Assembly: GCA_013396525.1 (NCBI GenBank)
Contig: VWYX01001296.1
Coordinates: 62,001 to 126,000, forward strand
Origin: Chaetorhynchus papuensis
Lineage: Eukaryota; Chordata; Aves; Passeriformes; Rhipiduridae
Length of the DNA: 64,000 nt
Direction of reading: 5' to 3'
Shown: one piece after another, positions 12,561 through 24,520 of the stretch
How the letters are laid out: each line of letters begins with the position of its first letter
Numbering within the stretch: the first letter of the stretch is position 1
Translations under genes and position numbers: made by a program
Notes under the pieces: generated by a model
What the model was told of the DNA's origin: nothing
The model's database searches: none
The model's input: only the letters and a program-made list of their open reading frames with translations

Positions 12561-13620
12561 CGGTACAGCATATCTCATGAGTAAGGTGAAACCTCACAAA
12601 TTGTAGGGAGATAAAAACTGCACCTTTCCACGTCTGCCTCCCAACGTCTCAGAGCAGCTGCTGAGATCAAGCAAGCAGGAGGAAATCGCATCCATAACGC
12701 CAGGGTGGGCTTTGCAGACCTGGATGTCAGACTTTCTCTGTGCTTCATCCTGCAGATGCGCAGCCAGTCCGAGTGCTCAGCTGGAAGTGGGAAAGCTCTC
12801 TGCTGCAAACGGATCCTTTGAAATGACCCCCACATTGGCCATGCTCGGGAGCTCTCTGCAAAGATCATATACCACAGATGGGGCTGTTTTCCCCCAAAAT
12901 AGACATGCTTACTTCCTCCTACTTTCAAAATATGCCAAGAAACATGCTCAGGCATTAATATCAGTTCGACTTTTTGGAGAATTGATGAATTCACTGCTTT
13001 GGTGCAACTGCTAAATACAATTTTCTTCGTACCATTTACACTTTGTCTTGCCCCTATGTGACTCTGGTCTGGCGTCAGACTGATTAGGCTCAGAATGGAA
13101 ATATGAGGTGGTGGTACCATTGCTGGCGATGACAAAACTCCTGTGCACTTTGAAGGTGGCAAACGGGTTAATTTTATTTTCATTAGCAACATCTGTCAGG
13201 GCAATCATCATTTGGGGCTGCTGACAGCATTGTCTGAAGTCAGTCCTTTGGGCCCCCGTCAGGGTCTTCTACTTTGCAATGTGTGGCAAGACCTAATCAC
13301 CTGTGCAACAGTTTTTAGACACCCCAGATTTGCCCATTAAGTGGCGATAATTGGTACTTTCCAGGGCAGGCAGCACTCAAGCACCCAGAAAACAGCTGCT
13401 GGCTGATACCCTCCGTGTGTGCAGTGATTTGCATGTCCACAACAGCCCCGGGCAGCGCTGCACCCGGTGCTACTCCGGTCTGAGCGACAGCCCTGCTTGA
13501 AGAGGTGTGACTTTTGATTTAGCTGCCCGGACAGAAATGGTAAGTTACTCACTGAAACTGCTCCTACCCAGATTCCTCTCCATGTTGTTATCTGGACTGC
13601 TGGCTGCAAACACCAGTGCA
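12561..13620. promoter_or_regulatory. Candidate enhancer cluster (non-coding)
   Basis: Unique, balanced-composition DNA with closely spaced transcription-factor words: an NKX2-type TTAAGTG at 13337-13343 directly followed by GATAA (13345-13349), an octamer ATTTGCAT at 13427-13434, a perfect T-box AGGTGTGA at 13503-13510, and a CACCTG E-box near 13300. The mix resembles vertebrate developmental enhancers, especially cardiac ones. Individual words this short occur by chance, so the inference rests on their density within about 210 bases. A 205-codon ATG-started frame lies on the minus strand (12575-13192) and is listed separately. Confidence 0.35.
12575..13192 (-). other. Uncharacterised 205-codon open frame, probably not a gene
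   Basis: An uninterrupted frame begins with a true ATG (complement of 13190-13192) and is the longest gap-free ATG-started frame I noted in the window. The predicted peptide shows no signal peptide, transmembrane segment, zinc-finger spacing, coiled coil or other domain I recognise, and residue use is not distinctive. The frame lies in non-repetitive DNA with regulatory-type motifs; conserved non-coding DNA often keeps long frames open by chance. A single-exon lineage-specific gene is not excluded, but nothing positive supports it. Confidence 0.12.
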
Positions 13621-15185
13621 TAAAAAGAGTGGCTTAGTGGTCACCCTTCTTTCCAAGCTCATCAATTTTTTCCCTGTAAAATTTTGCTCACATGAGGCTG
13701 TTTTAACATTTTAACAGTTTAAACATTTTTCACTCCTTCATGGAAACCAGGTAAATGTCATATGCCAGCTACACTCAGAGATGACATCTCCTCCCATGGA
13801 ACTTCCCTGTCATGGCAAGCTCTGGGCAGCAGAATGAATCCCACAGCCACCGGAGGCAGCAAAATGCCCCAAAACTGGCTCCGGGGCCGTTTCCTACTAA
13901 ACTGAAAGCTCCTGTTGCTGCTTCACAGCACGGCTCTCCAGGTGTGAACAGCCTGGCACGTTAAAGCAAGCTGGCAAAAAGTGGGGTCTGATGCAAGTGC
14001 GACACACCAGTGCTTCTCCGTGGGGTGTGCCAGAACAGTCAGGTGGGAATTTAGACTTACACTTAGCTCTCACTGGTTTTCAACGACTTATGGTGATTTT
14101 AATGGCAATTTGTTTGATTTGAACTTACCATTTCCAGGGCGTTCATTTCGAGAAGCATGAGAATCGCTCTCTTGAGCAGGATGGAACGCGTGTTTTTATA
14201 AATGGCACTCGAGGATGGCGCATGACAGCCACTTTTCCTCCCTCCTGCATCAGCTTCCCTCTGTGGTCTCAACGATGGCAACTTAATGCTTGTTAAAATA
14301 TTATTTCCTGGGTCATTCCAAATGCTGTTTCCCAGGGGAAGAAACACTAAAATAAATAGAAAATGCTTGTTTAAAAAACCAACAACATTTTCAGGCAAAC
14401 AAACACTAAAATCTGCCACATTCGATTACGCAGACAATGGGAAAGGGAAATGATACAAAAGTTTAAACTTAATTTTAAGCAAAAATATAGTCCTGTAGAA
14501 GGGCTGTAAGCTGTAAAACAACAGGGCATCTCACACTGTAGCCAGTCCAGGTCCAATTGGAATTATTTGCAAAGGGTATGAAATGCCTCTGCAGTTAGAA
14601 TGAGGGTTTTTTCCACAGCAGAATCCAGGCAGTAGTCCTCCATCATTAAGTTTTTCTAAATTCTCACAAACAAATTCACTGCAAGTACAACACAACCTTG
14701 AGAGCAGTCCTGGAAGAAATCCGAATGTCCAGTTCTCAAAACAAGATTTCAACATGCGTCACTTCCCTCCTTGGATTATTTTGGCCAAGGGTGACAGGAT
14801 CAACCAGAATTCCAGGTTACAGTTCATTAGTCCATGACAGCTAGATTATCACTGTCTGCAAGTGGGGCACTTCTGGCCATACACATTAGGATCTTTTAAA
14901 CATTTCCAAGGGTACTTATCTTGATGCAATTTTTTTGTGCCTCTGAACAGGAATAGAAGCAACTAGACCTGAGCTGTAGGTGTAATCAACTAGTTAAGAA
15001 ACTGAAAATTTATAAATGATAAATTCTGCCTCCAATGCAAAATTTCAGACGTGCAAAAGAAGATTCTTTCAAGTCAGGCCTCAGAAATGCACTTTCAGAT
15101 AGACCTGGATTATTTCATACAATCTGGCTTGGTTTTGTGCTAGGCTGGGGAATGAAAAAAAATGTGCTTTAAAATCATCCTGAAT
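13621..15185. other. Non-coding segment, no gene recognised
   Basis: Mixed composition, with a moderately GC-rich patch at 13800-14010 that contains a T-box octamer at 13940-13947. No repeat family or exon was recognised. Confidence 0.5.
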
Positions 15186-15189
15186 TAGT

Positions 15190-15348
15190 GAAACAAATTA
15201 TCAAGAGCATGGGTGACTGGTCACTGGGAATGCTTTAGTCTAAGAAATGGTGAGTACTCCATTGATGTCATCAGATCAAGGCTGGACATCTTTCAGGAAG
15301 GTTTTCTGCCAGATGAGAAGTTATTGAGCTCAGCTTGTGATTACTTTT
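15190..15348 (+). mobile_element. Ancient CR1-like LINE 3' fragment
   Basis: The order of words matches the old amniote CR1/L3-type 3' region as I remember it: a segment like 'AATGGTGAGTACTCCATTGA', then 'ATCAAGGCTGGACATCTTTC', then 'AGAAGTTATTGAGCTCAG'. These correspond to the family's usual short-range phrases in the same order and spacing. The copy is diverged and lacks the terminal short repeats, so it is far older than the CR1 ends at 41-58 kb. Recognition is from memory, without alignment. Confidence 0.55.
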
Positions 15349-15419
15349 ACATCTGAATTTGGAATGGCTGACGAGGAACCTGAAAACGTGATGACGATAT
15401 GCGAAAGCAGTTTAGTGGG

Positions 15420-15640
15420 GTTCCTTTTTCATCTCTCAGTGTAATAAAATGATTCTGGGCCCGAGAATGAATTGAGTGTTGCCTGAAGTGTGGCTGAGGC
15501 AGTACAGCTCTCCACTTGCTCTCAGCGCTGCATTGACTCAGTAGTGCTGACAGCAGTAAAAAACTCGTTTATTGATTGTCAATGAAGTATCATTTGAAAA
15601 TGCAGTCTTCAAGCAGAATAGTAAAAAGATGATTCTACAT
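15420..15640. promoter_or_regulatory. Homeodomain-motif-rich stretch, candidate conserved element
   Basis: Unique DNA just 3' of the old CR1 fragment. The stretch near 15570-15590 contains overlapping TTTATTGATTG and TTGTCAATGAA words, similar to HOX/PBX and MEIS half-sites, and a TGACTCAG AP-1-type word lies near 15534. Conservation is suspected from texture and cannot be measured here. Confidence 0.25.
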
Positions 15641-15793
15641 CATCATCAGTCTGGCTATCACCATGTGTAGCTGCACTGAGCTGATCCAATTGCCTCTTCT
15701 GTTGTTGTTAAAGATGTTTTATTTTTAAGGAAAACTATTCCCATCTTAGAAGAATTAAATAGCATCCCGGAAAAGAGAATCTTGACTCAGATA

Positions 15794-16060
15794 ATGAAAA
15801 GACTGCTGGAAGCATCAGAGAAAGTAAATTCTGTCTTTTATTTAACTCTTTCATCCACATTCCCATGGGAAATATGTGAAGATGAGAAGCAAAAATACGA
15901 GAAATATACAGAAAATGACAAAACCATGAAAAGAGAAACAGAAGTGATTTTTGTGATTGAAAAATACCTTGAAATGTCAGAAGAAAGAAATTTTTTACCC
16001 CCCATTATCCCCAGGAATTACTCTGCAAAAACAATACAAAAATATTTCAGCCTGTTCTAG
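15794..16060 (+). other. Short Lys/Glu-rich open frame (88 codons), probably not a gene
   Basis: From the ATG at 15794 the frame stays open for 88 codons and gives a charged peptide (many Lys and Glu, for example EDEKQKYEKYTENDK). In-frame sequence upstream of the ATG is also open for a few codons. The composition partly reflects A-rich DNA. There is no domain I recognise, no clear splice sites at the edges and no signal peptide. It could be the remnant of an exon or a chance frame. Confidence 0.1.
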
Positions 16061-17484
16061 CAATGACTTTGTAGGACTGACTCCCCCCCACTGAAAGCCA
16101 AAGCAATGTCTGGGGCTCAGATAACTAGTCCTCATTGGAACACAGCCTTCGTCAAAGGATGAATTCTACAGTTCAAGTAGATTCGGGTGTCCCTATCTAA
16201 GATGAGACAGACACCGTAGTGTCATCTTAGCAGCAGTGTTATGTCTGAAGATGCTCTTTCCTAGTTTTGGGTGCGTGCAGCCCTGGTGCATATCACCAGG
16301 TTTGTTGTGGGGCCCGTTGGGCTAGGTACAGTGCAAACTATACCAACAAGGCAAAGCTTTGCTTGCAGGGTTTTAATGGCCTTTACACTTACACAGGTCT
16401 AATTATGCAGATAGCTTGGAAGAATGGCATTTGCTCTGAGTGTCATTTTCTGTAACAGCAGGGCAAGTCAGTATTCAATGACAGAGTAAAAAGCTGCGGA
16501 GTTAGACAATGGGCAACACATGGACTTTGTTTTAGTTGGTATAACTCCAAAACTTTATTCCAGAAGTTTCTGAATTCTTCCAGTCTTAGTGGTTCGTGCT
16601 GACAAATGTGGTTGGCATGGGGTTAAGAGGTGTGATTTAGAGACACTCCTCTGTTACCAGGTCTCCAAGCACATCAGCTCTCATAGGTGGACTCATTTCT
16701 TCATTTCCCCAATGCAGACAGGCTATAAGAGCAAGACAGAACCCTGGGTTTAGCTCCACTGAAAGAAGTGGCCCAGACTTTTGTGGTCAAAAGTACAGAA
16801 GCTGCATGGGCTGTCTGACTTCAGGCAGAGGAACTCACCACATGCACCAGAAGCATTCAGAGCAATACACAACTATCACAACAAGCCAGGTTTCCAGGGG
16901 CGTGCCCGCTCCAGGGGAGATTTAATGGGTCTCTTGATTCTAAGGAGGTCTCAGCCTAGTCCTTCCTCACTGCTTTGTAGCACATTGTGACAGCCCCCAG
17001 GACTGCCCATGCTTCTCAAACTGTGTGTTTTGTCCATGGTCTTCGCAAATTCTGCCATCACCCCTGCCCAGAAGAGCATTACCAGTTAGGTGATTGCCTA
17101 AAGGCAGCGGCAGGGTTTGTCTGGTCTTTCATTTATTGCCGCTGTGATTCTACACACTCAAAGGGGCGTTTGTGGATGAACTGGACTTGCACAGACCATG
17201 TTAATTCATGGGGATCTGGGGAGTTTGTGTGACTGAATGGAATCAGAAAACTCAAAATCTGGGGTCCAGTCATCATTTCATGGATGGAAAATATATTTTA
17301 GATTTCAAGTGTAATCTAATACTCCAATGTAGCCTTCAGAACCATGTTAACATAAAGTCCATGTGTATGTATTGCTGGGGTAACACTCTTTACACAGCAT
17401 TTATGACTGCATCTATATTTTAGAGCATGATGGGAAATCATTGACTACCTCTGGTTCTCATTTCCATCGTTGGAAATGTGTGTG

Positions 17485-17560
17485 GAGATCCCAGTGCATT
17501 CAAAGGACATTGCATGAGATCCCAACACACTCAATGGATGTTACACGAGAGCTACACAAT
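17485..17560. repeat. 31-bp tandem duplication with partial third copy
   Basis: Two adjacent 31-base units (17485-17515 and 17516-17546) both begin GAGATCCCA and share most positions. A third copy starts at 17547 (GAGAGCTACAC) and fades out. A small diverged minisatellite. Confidence 0.65.
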
Positions 17561-20500
17561 GGAACCACTTCACAAAACAAGGCCAGGGTGCTGCTTGATC
17601 TTAGCCCTCTCCTGAACTAATTTTTCTCTTTTTTTTTGGTGTTCCTCCTCCCACAGCTTTGCCCTCTTTGCTTTCTGAACTCTCACAGATACTTAAACAT
17701 TGCCTTTGGTACTGAAACTGGGCCCTGATCTTATGTGAAAAAGAAGGGGAACCCTCTGAAGGAATAACCTAATTGTAGCACCAGATAAATTAGAAATGCT
17801 CACTGCTGTCATTCAGCAAAGCCATGTGCAGACAGCGAATTTTCACAGCTATTAAAAAAAATGTGCTATTCAGTGCAACCTTGCCATCTGGCTCCTAGTG
17901 CTGGATTCCACTACAGTGTGCTTCTTGAGATTACACTCATCTGCCAGCCTACCCCTCGCCTCCCAAAGCACTTAGGAAAAACTCTTCTGGGAATAGAAAG
18001 TGAATTATTTTATTCCAGTCACCACGCAGCTAACTATACATGCTAATTAAACAAGGAGACATTCCTTCTGCCATTGGAGGCAAAGATTTTCTTGCTAGTC
18101 ATAAATAATGAGTGCTCACTGGGAAAATAAAAAGATATTTACTGAATAAACTGGTATATGTTATCATGCTGATGGCCAGGCAAAGATAATTGAGTATTAA
18201 AACAGAAAACAAGGGTAAAATACTCAAAGCTGAGGTTTCTTATGCCACCTTTATTGGATGCAGTTGTTCCAGATGATCACAAGCACCTTTAAGCACAGGA
18301 GAGAGACGGAACTTCTGATTTAAACAGCCATGAAGCCAGCATGGGAATCATTCCTACGCTGGAAATGATTGTGGTTTTAGGGAGACCTCACCTCCTATGG
18401 ACAGTGGAGTAGCTTTAATAATCCCAGGAGCCTCAGTAAACAGTGACTTCAGTAGAAAAGTTTGCAGGATGAAGCCCTGAGAAGGGGCAATGTGGGGAGC
18501 TTTCCTGCGCGGTTCCCGTTGTGTGTCTGGGAAATAAATACCAGCATTCAGGGAGAGGAAAGTGCTCTTGCTTGTACCAAGCACCGCTGCCTTCAGCTGT
18601 GGGAGACCTGCAGAGTGCAACCCTCCCCAGGGGCACCCACTCACTTGGCAGCTGCCCTCTGCTGTCTGCCGTCCCAGATGACTCATGCTCTCCTCACGCC
18701 CTCTCTGCTGCCTCCTCGATACTCCCTCCAGGCTCCAGACAGTTTGCCGAGCTAGAAATTCCCAACAACACACCATGGTTCATGCAGTTCTGACCCCAAA
18801 GCTGAAATTCCCAGATGGCTTAAGCTTTTCTTTTTTCTGACCTGAAGGTTTAGCTCCCTGATGACTCAAATGCACCCAGTCTTGTTTCAGCATGCATTTG
18901 AAAACCTTGGTAATTTTCATTCACCTGCAGCTTGTCTCAATGTCAGGACTGCCAACTTTAAAAGACAAAAACCAGCATAATGCACATGCTCCTAGCTCTG
19001 TTCCACTCTGTAGTCATGATGCTTACTTGAAGAATATAATTACCTTTTAATTTAGTGTTTTGGAACCTTAGAATAAACCAAAGCTATGCTTCCAGGACCT
19101 TAAAAACCCAAACAAGCCCCAAACCAAAGAAACCAAAGATTTTGAAAAATTCCCAGTACTCCTGGAGCTTAGTATTTGGTTAACCATTGAGTTAACAGGA
19201 AATTGGAAATTTCTCCTTAGTTCAGCTGCTTCCCATTCAAGCTTAAAACTACATCATGATCTGGGATCGCAACTTGAATCTAAAATTTGATGACTCCCCC
19301 TGCTTTCTTGGTGGCCTTCCAAAGTTTTCTGGACCTAAAATTTCTTATGTATAGCTCCTAATGGAGGAATTCCTCACTGAGTCCTAAACTCTTGCTTGGA
19401 TTCTCAGTTGTCTCCAGTTTCTGCTCCTGAGACTGAATTTATCTTCTTTCACAAATGGAGGTCTCTACCGGCTCCTGCTCATTGGTTGATTTTCCTCAAT
19501 AGCTGACACTCCCCCATGGTTTTGTACTCTACTTCCCAATCTGCCAAGTAATATATAGCATGTCGTTCATAACTCCATAAATGTGTTTTGATAGACCAGT
19601 TCATTGATTATCTTTGGTCCTGCTGATATCACAGATCTGGTAGTTTGTGAGGCAAAGAGTCTTCCACTTGCCAATACTTCAAAGCTTAATGATTAAAAAT
19701 GGATTAGGAGAACTCTCTATTCCTGAATTACTTTTAAACTCCTCCTTTTCTGAAGGATATAAAGTTTTATGAATTTACACCAGCTGTAATTTTGGTCTCT
19801 GGTGAAATGAACTGCCTGAGTGTGTCCATCTTGTTAGCTTGGTGTGCTTCTAAACTCGTTTTCAACATCAGACTCAACCACCTTTCTGAGCATTCTGACT
19901 CCTCAAGATTATGCTAAGAAACCACCAACTTTCAAAGTCTGCAGAAGAGAAAGCTCAAGACTGCTTGATGTATTAGGGCTGGAATTCCCCCTTTTTCAAA
20001 AACCTTAGCTCCACCAGGTTTTACAGGTTCATCCTCCAGCCCATGGGCTGACCTCAACCACTACCAAGCCCAGCAAAATGCAGTGATGTGGAGTGGACCC
20101 AGGCTGCAGGCAGCAACAAGAAGGAAAAGCAAGGCATATTAGTGGCTCTGGCTCCTGCTGAAGCCTACCCTCACCACTTGTACAGCTGACACTTTTCAGT
20201 GTCCCTCAGCTAGCTGTCAGCATCGCTCTCTCCGTGATACCCCTGCCTACATGACTATGTTGGGGTAGAGCAGGAACTGAGAGCAGAGACTAGACTGCTG
20301 ATAGTCCAAACTTGGCCCTAGTCTGGTGCCCTGTGATTCACTCCCACACTATTGTTGCCTATTAATAATATGCTTTTTCCAAGACACGGAATATGAATTA
20401 CTCATAGATAAGACACTGAAAATAAAGTCTTGTCAGCACTGTATATTTAGAAAGTGACTGTGGGACAAATCCAGGTCAGCCCTCCATTCAATACAGAGTT

Positions 20501-23403
20501 AACACCTGAAAGGATTTGCTTGCTGCAGGGGACAGTACCCAGGAGTACTCACCACCTTTCCCTCTTGCCATTCACTGACTGTCTGCACCCATGGCTGCAA
20601 CTTCATATAAAATTCCACAGCATGGAGAACAAAGAAGACAGGTGAGATACCAACACTTTGGATATTCTCATTCTGACCATGGACGGTGAGTTTCCTGCAG
20701 TAAGCCAGGAGTTTCAGAAGTTTACTGATGCTTTCCTGGACTTCTGCTCACCTCTCTTCCTTCCTCCATTGCTCTCATGTTCCTTCTCTCCTCCTCTAGG
20801 AGGACAGAGAGGGAAACAGGACTTCTTTATCTTCAGCACCAGATGTCTACTGAACTGATTTTCCCCAAAGCTTTTGTATGGGCTGACTTTCAAAAGCAGC
20901 ATCCAAAGGATTGTTTTTTCTTTTCAGAGGACTCCAAAATTTCTATCAGAACCCTTGTCAGGGGATCACAACTCTATATTCATCTCAGTGTGGAGAATTT
21001 TTCAAATTCACTTCTTCTCTACTAACTTTTGAATTGTGCCAAGCTGTATCCAGGATTAAACTGAATTTCTGAAGAGTCTCCGACCTGCAAAAAGTCTGTG
21101 TATCAAGGCAAAGGGTATGTGAGCAAATGTAGTGCCCATACTGGTAGATCTTCTGCGCTGATGGTGCATTTAGATTATGGTGGAGATGTGATAATATCAA
21201 CTGGCCCTCTAGATTGCAACTGGAGACAAAGTTCAAGTCAAGATAGTAAAGTATTAATGCCATTTATGTATAAATGCAGAAAGTAAGTACCATGAAAGGG
21301 GAACATCAATTTAGAGTAAGCGGTAATGCTACTCCCTATGGCTTTCCCTGCAGTAGGACCAGACCCTGAGTATCTCAGACTAGGCCAACATGATAGGGTC
21401 AACTTCAGAGTCATTGTTAAGTCCAGATGTGCTGAGTGCTTGAGCGTCAGCTGAACCTCCAGGTATGAAGTGTGTCCTGCTTCTCCTCATTTCCCAGGCT
21501 GCCCATCTGTCTCGGTGTATGGCTGACTTTGCCCACTGAAAGCCCATCAGCAGCAACCAACAGGTCTCTGCTCCCAACTTCTGGCCCTTCAGCATCCCAT
21601 TTCTTTCCTTTAGCCTGATGATGGTGACTGACCATGACCTCACTAAGTCTATGTATCCTGAATAAACATATGGCTTCCAGGCTAGCCAATGCAGCCTGCT
21701 GTCTTGTGGCACTGGGGACAACTGACCACTCTGCTGCTTCAGCCCCAGGTGTAAATCCTGCTGACCCATCCCATGTTGCAAAAACTAATGTTAAAAGGCT
21801 TTTTTTTCAAGCATCCCTTCACGAACAGTCAATGTAGGTGGTGCTCTGCTCAGCAAACAGCATTACATCCAGAGCACTGCGTAGTTTCCCTTTGTACATG
21901 ATGAGAGATTGACAGGGTTTTGACATTATTGATTGTTATTGTGACAACACCTAAAAATGACAGCTTGGTTTGTATCCCAGACAATTTACAAACAGTAATT
22001 GCAGGATCATACAAGAATCATGTGCTGTATTTACCAGAAAATGTGAAGAATCCCTCTAAGATCAACATGCTGTGAGTAACAGATTCCTTCAAAAACAACC
22101 ACAGAGTGTAATAAGAGGAGTGTTTCTGACAGAAATGCAATCCCTGGCAATTGTGTCAGAGAAAGTAATGAAGCAAGGCTGGGAAACTGTCTATTTATGA
22201 GTGAAGTATCTTTCCAGTGACAGGGGGAACACTGCAACTTAAAAACTGCATGCAGAAACACCTTACTGGAACGTATTTTAATTTAACTTGAGCTAAACTG
22301 GGAATTCATTCCTACTGCTTCTTCGATGTGGCAATAGGCAAGTGAAAGAATGTTCACAGTTTATACATTTATCTCTGGGAGAGGCAACCCTGAATTCTTT
22401 GTGAATATAGTCTATTTTTGCAGTGGGAAACCCTTTTCTCCAAGCAACTATTGAATTTTCTTTGCCTGGACTTTCTGTCCACCTCATGCACAGAAAGATC
22501 TAACATCCATATAGATTAGAGGGACTTTCACCGACCCGTGGCCAGTTGTATGTATGCATATGCAATGCCAGCTCCAGACGTGGAGCCTGGGTGCTTTGGA
22601 AAGAAAGGAGATGCAAACGTAGTGCTTGTGAACTGACAGGGAATGGACACCCAGGGCAATCCTGAGATGTAAGCCCTACTAGGCACACAGACTTGTCCTA
22701 AGCAGACATGAGCTGCTTCTGTGACAGAATTATTGCTGGAGTCCTTATATGAGAAATTAAGACCTTGAGCTGCAAAAGTATTGAGCCACCCACCTGCCTC
22801 TTCAGTACCATGGGCAACACCCTGGCACATCAACAGACTCTGTTGCATCTGAGCTTCTGTCAAACCCTGCAAGTCTCTGGATCCTTTAGATGCCTTGATG
22901 GCCCTTGTGTCCCTCATCTTGCTCCTTTTCAGGTGACACAAGAGCACCTTCATGCAAAAGATATCCTACAAAAAACTCTGAGAAATGGATGGTGATTTCT
23001 GTATCCTCAGCCAGTGCATCCAGTCACATTGACCATCGTTCCCCTTTCATTTCTGCTACACAGGGTGGAAAAGAGGGATGTCTATGCAAGCAGCTGACCA
23101 GGCTCAGAATACAGAGGATTTCTGCCTTGGGAATTCAAAACGGGGGAGAAACCATCTCTGACTAAATAAACAACATCACACACTCCTGCCCCGCTTCTTG
23201 CTTAATTTTACTCTTTGCTTAGGCAAACACTCGAGTCTGTTCCAAAACCTCTTTATTGCATGTGTGTGTGTGTCTCCTTTTTTTACACAGGGACACCAAG
23301 CACTGATTCATGACTCAAGTGTAAACAGGTCAGACACTGTAGTGTCCCTGAATCTGCACCACTTTTTTTGTTTTCATGTCATCCAAAGCACACATCTTAC
23401 ATT

Positions 23404-23418
23404 TCACACCTGACGTGA
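23404..23418. promoter_or_regulatory. T-box site with imperfect second half-site
   Basis: TCACACCT (23404-23411) is the perfect T-box half-site on the minus strand and is followed by GACGTGA, giving an imperfect inverted arrangement reminiscent of palindromic Brachyury sites. The second half departs from consensus, so binding is uncertain. Confidence 0.25.
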
Positions 23419-24397
23419 CTTTAAATAGTGGTGAGCAGCTTTTCCATATCCAGTGGCAGGGGTTTTCCATGGTTACCAGTCCAGGCCTCCACCCCACAGA
23501 CAGTACAATAGCCTGCCCACGTACATGCAACGTATTTTGGAAACACAGACCTTACCCTGAGCGCATGGCTCTGAGGAGCGCCCAAGCAAAGGTGGCATGA
23601 ACAAGCTGCTCCTGTCTTTCCCAAAATTTCCTGGGGGGCTGAGTGAGGAGCAAGTGTGTGTGAACAGTCTGTGTTCATTCAGAAAGCCTTTATGACCATG
23701 CCCAGGTATGACTGATACTCACCTGGAAGGATGATCAGATGATGTGGGCACTCACAGCAATGACCCAAATGCCCTGCCTTACAGTAGCCCACCCGAGCCC
23801 CTTGGGCAGCAGGCACAAGAAACAGTTTTAGCACTTGCTCTCAGCTGTCAGTGCTACTTCAAATTACCCAGATTACCCAGATTACTTAAGATTCTGATTT
23901 AGGCAGACCTTGGACTTCTGTCCTGAGATAGAAAATAAGGTAATTTCAAATTTTACAATACAGAATCAATTTAAACCTGTATTCTGAGAGAAGCAAAGAG
24001 ACACTTTTTTCAATGTCATCCTTTTCCATGTAAACCCCTCCCTCCAACCCAGCTGCTCCAATACTCTTTTTCTCTGAAAAAATCATACAGAGTGAGGGAA
24101 TTTCAAGTTTCTGCTCAGTGGATTCTCAATGACCTCCAGCTGCTGCCTGGTGTTTTGGTGAGAGGTGTGAGGTTTTAGGGTACTAACTGCTGCTCCTGAA
24201 CAGGAGCTCCACGCCGGGCTTCCACAGGGGAGCACTCAGGCTGTGATACAGCCCAGGGGACACAATGACAGGGGATGGCAGTTACAAACCTGTAGTTTCA
24301 TCAAAGCTAGAACAGAAAAAAAACCCCAAAACCAAACAACAGGATAAAAAAAATCTAGCGTTCCCTCTTCACGTTCTCGCTGACACCAATAAATCAT

Positions 24398-24520
24398 TGC
24401 GCATCCCCTCCTTCCCCCGGGTTTCCTCACTGCGCATCCCCTCCTTCCCCCGGGTTTCCTCACTGCACATCCCTTCCTTCCCCCGGGTTTCCTCACTGCG
24501 CATCCCCTCTTTCCCGCGGT
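24398..24520. repeat. 33-bp minisatellite, about 3.7 copies
   Basis: Units lie at 24398-24430, 24431-24463, 24464-24496 and 24497-24520 (partial). Each contains GCATCCCCTCCTTCCCCCGG followed by GTTTCCTCAC; the third unit carries CG-to-CA and C-to-T changes. The unit length is a multiple of three, so the array stays open on both strands and reads as an 11-residue repeat (LRIPSFPRVSS on the plus strand). It grades into the CpG island on its right. Expansion by slippage or recombination is the likely origin. Confidence 0.9.

Larger units (their letters stand above)
16061..24390. other. Non-coding segment, no gene recognised
   Basis: More than 8 kb of ordinary unique DNA. It holds a 31-bp tandem duplication (17485-17560), T-box octamers at 16628-16635, 23404-23411 and 24163-24170, and a short ATTACCCAG duplication near 23873. 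Open frames are at most about 140 codons and resemble nothing known. Several pyrimidine-AG acceptor-like sites (for example 20785-20799) are not followed by plausible exons. Confidence 0.5.

Noticed and set aside
20785..21025. Acceptor-like pyrimidine tracts followed by open sequence, taken as possible exons
   Set aside because: No matching donor and no recognisable peptide; similar tracts occur throughout the window.
23873..23892. ATTACCCAG duplication resembling telomeric TTACCC
   Set aside because: Only about two units with extra bases; not the telomere repeat.
24398..24520. Regular repeat that could be mistaken for a CRISPR array
   Set aside because: Units are head-to-tail with no spacers, and the genome is vertebrate; it is a minisatellite.
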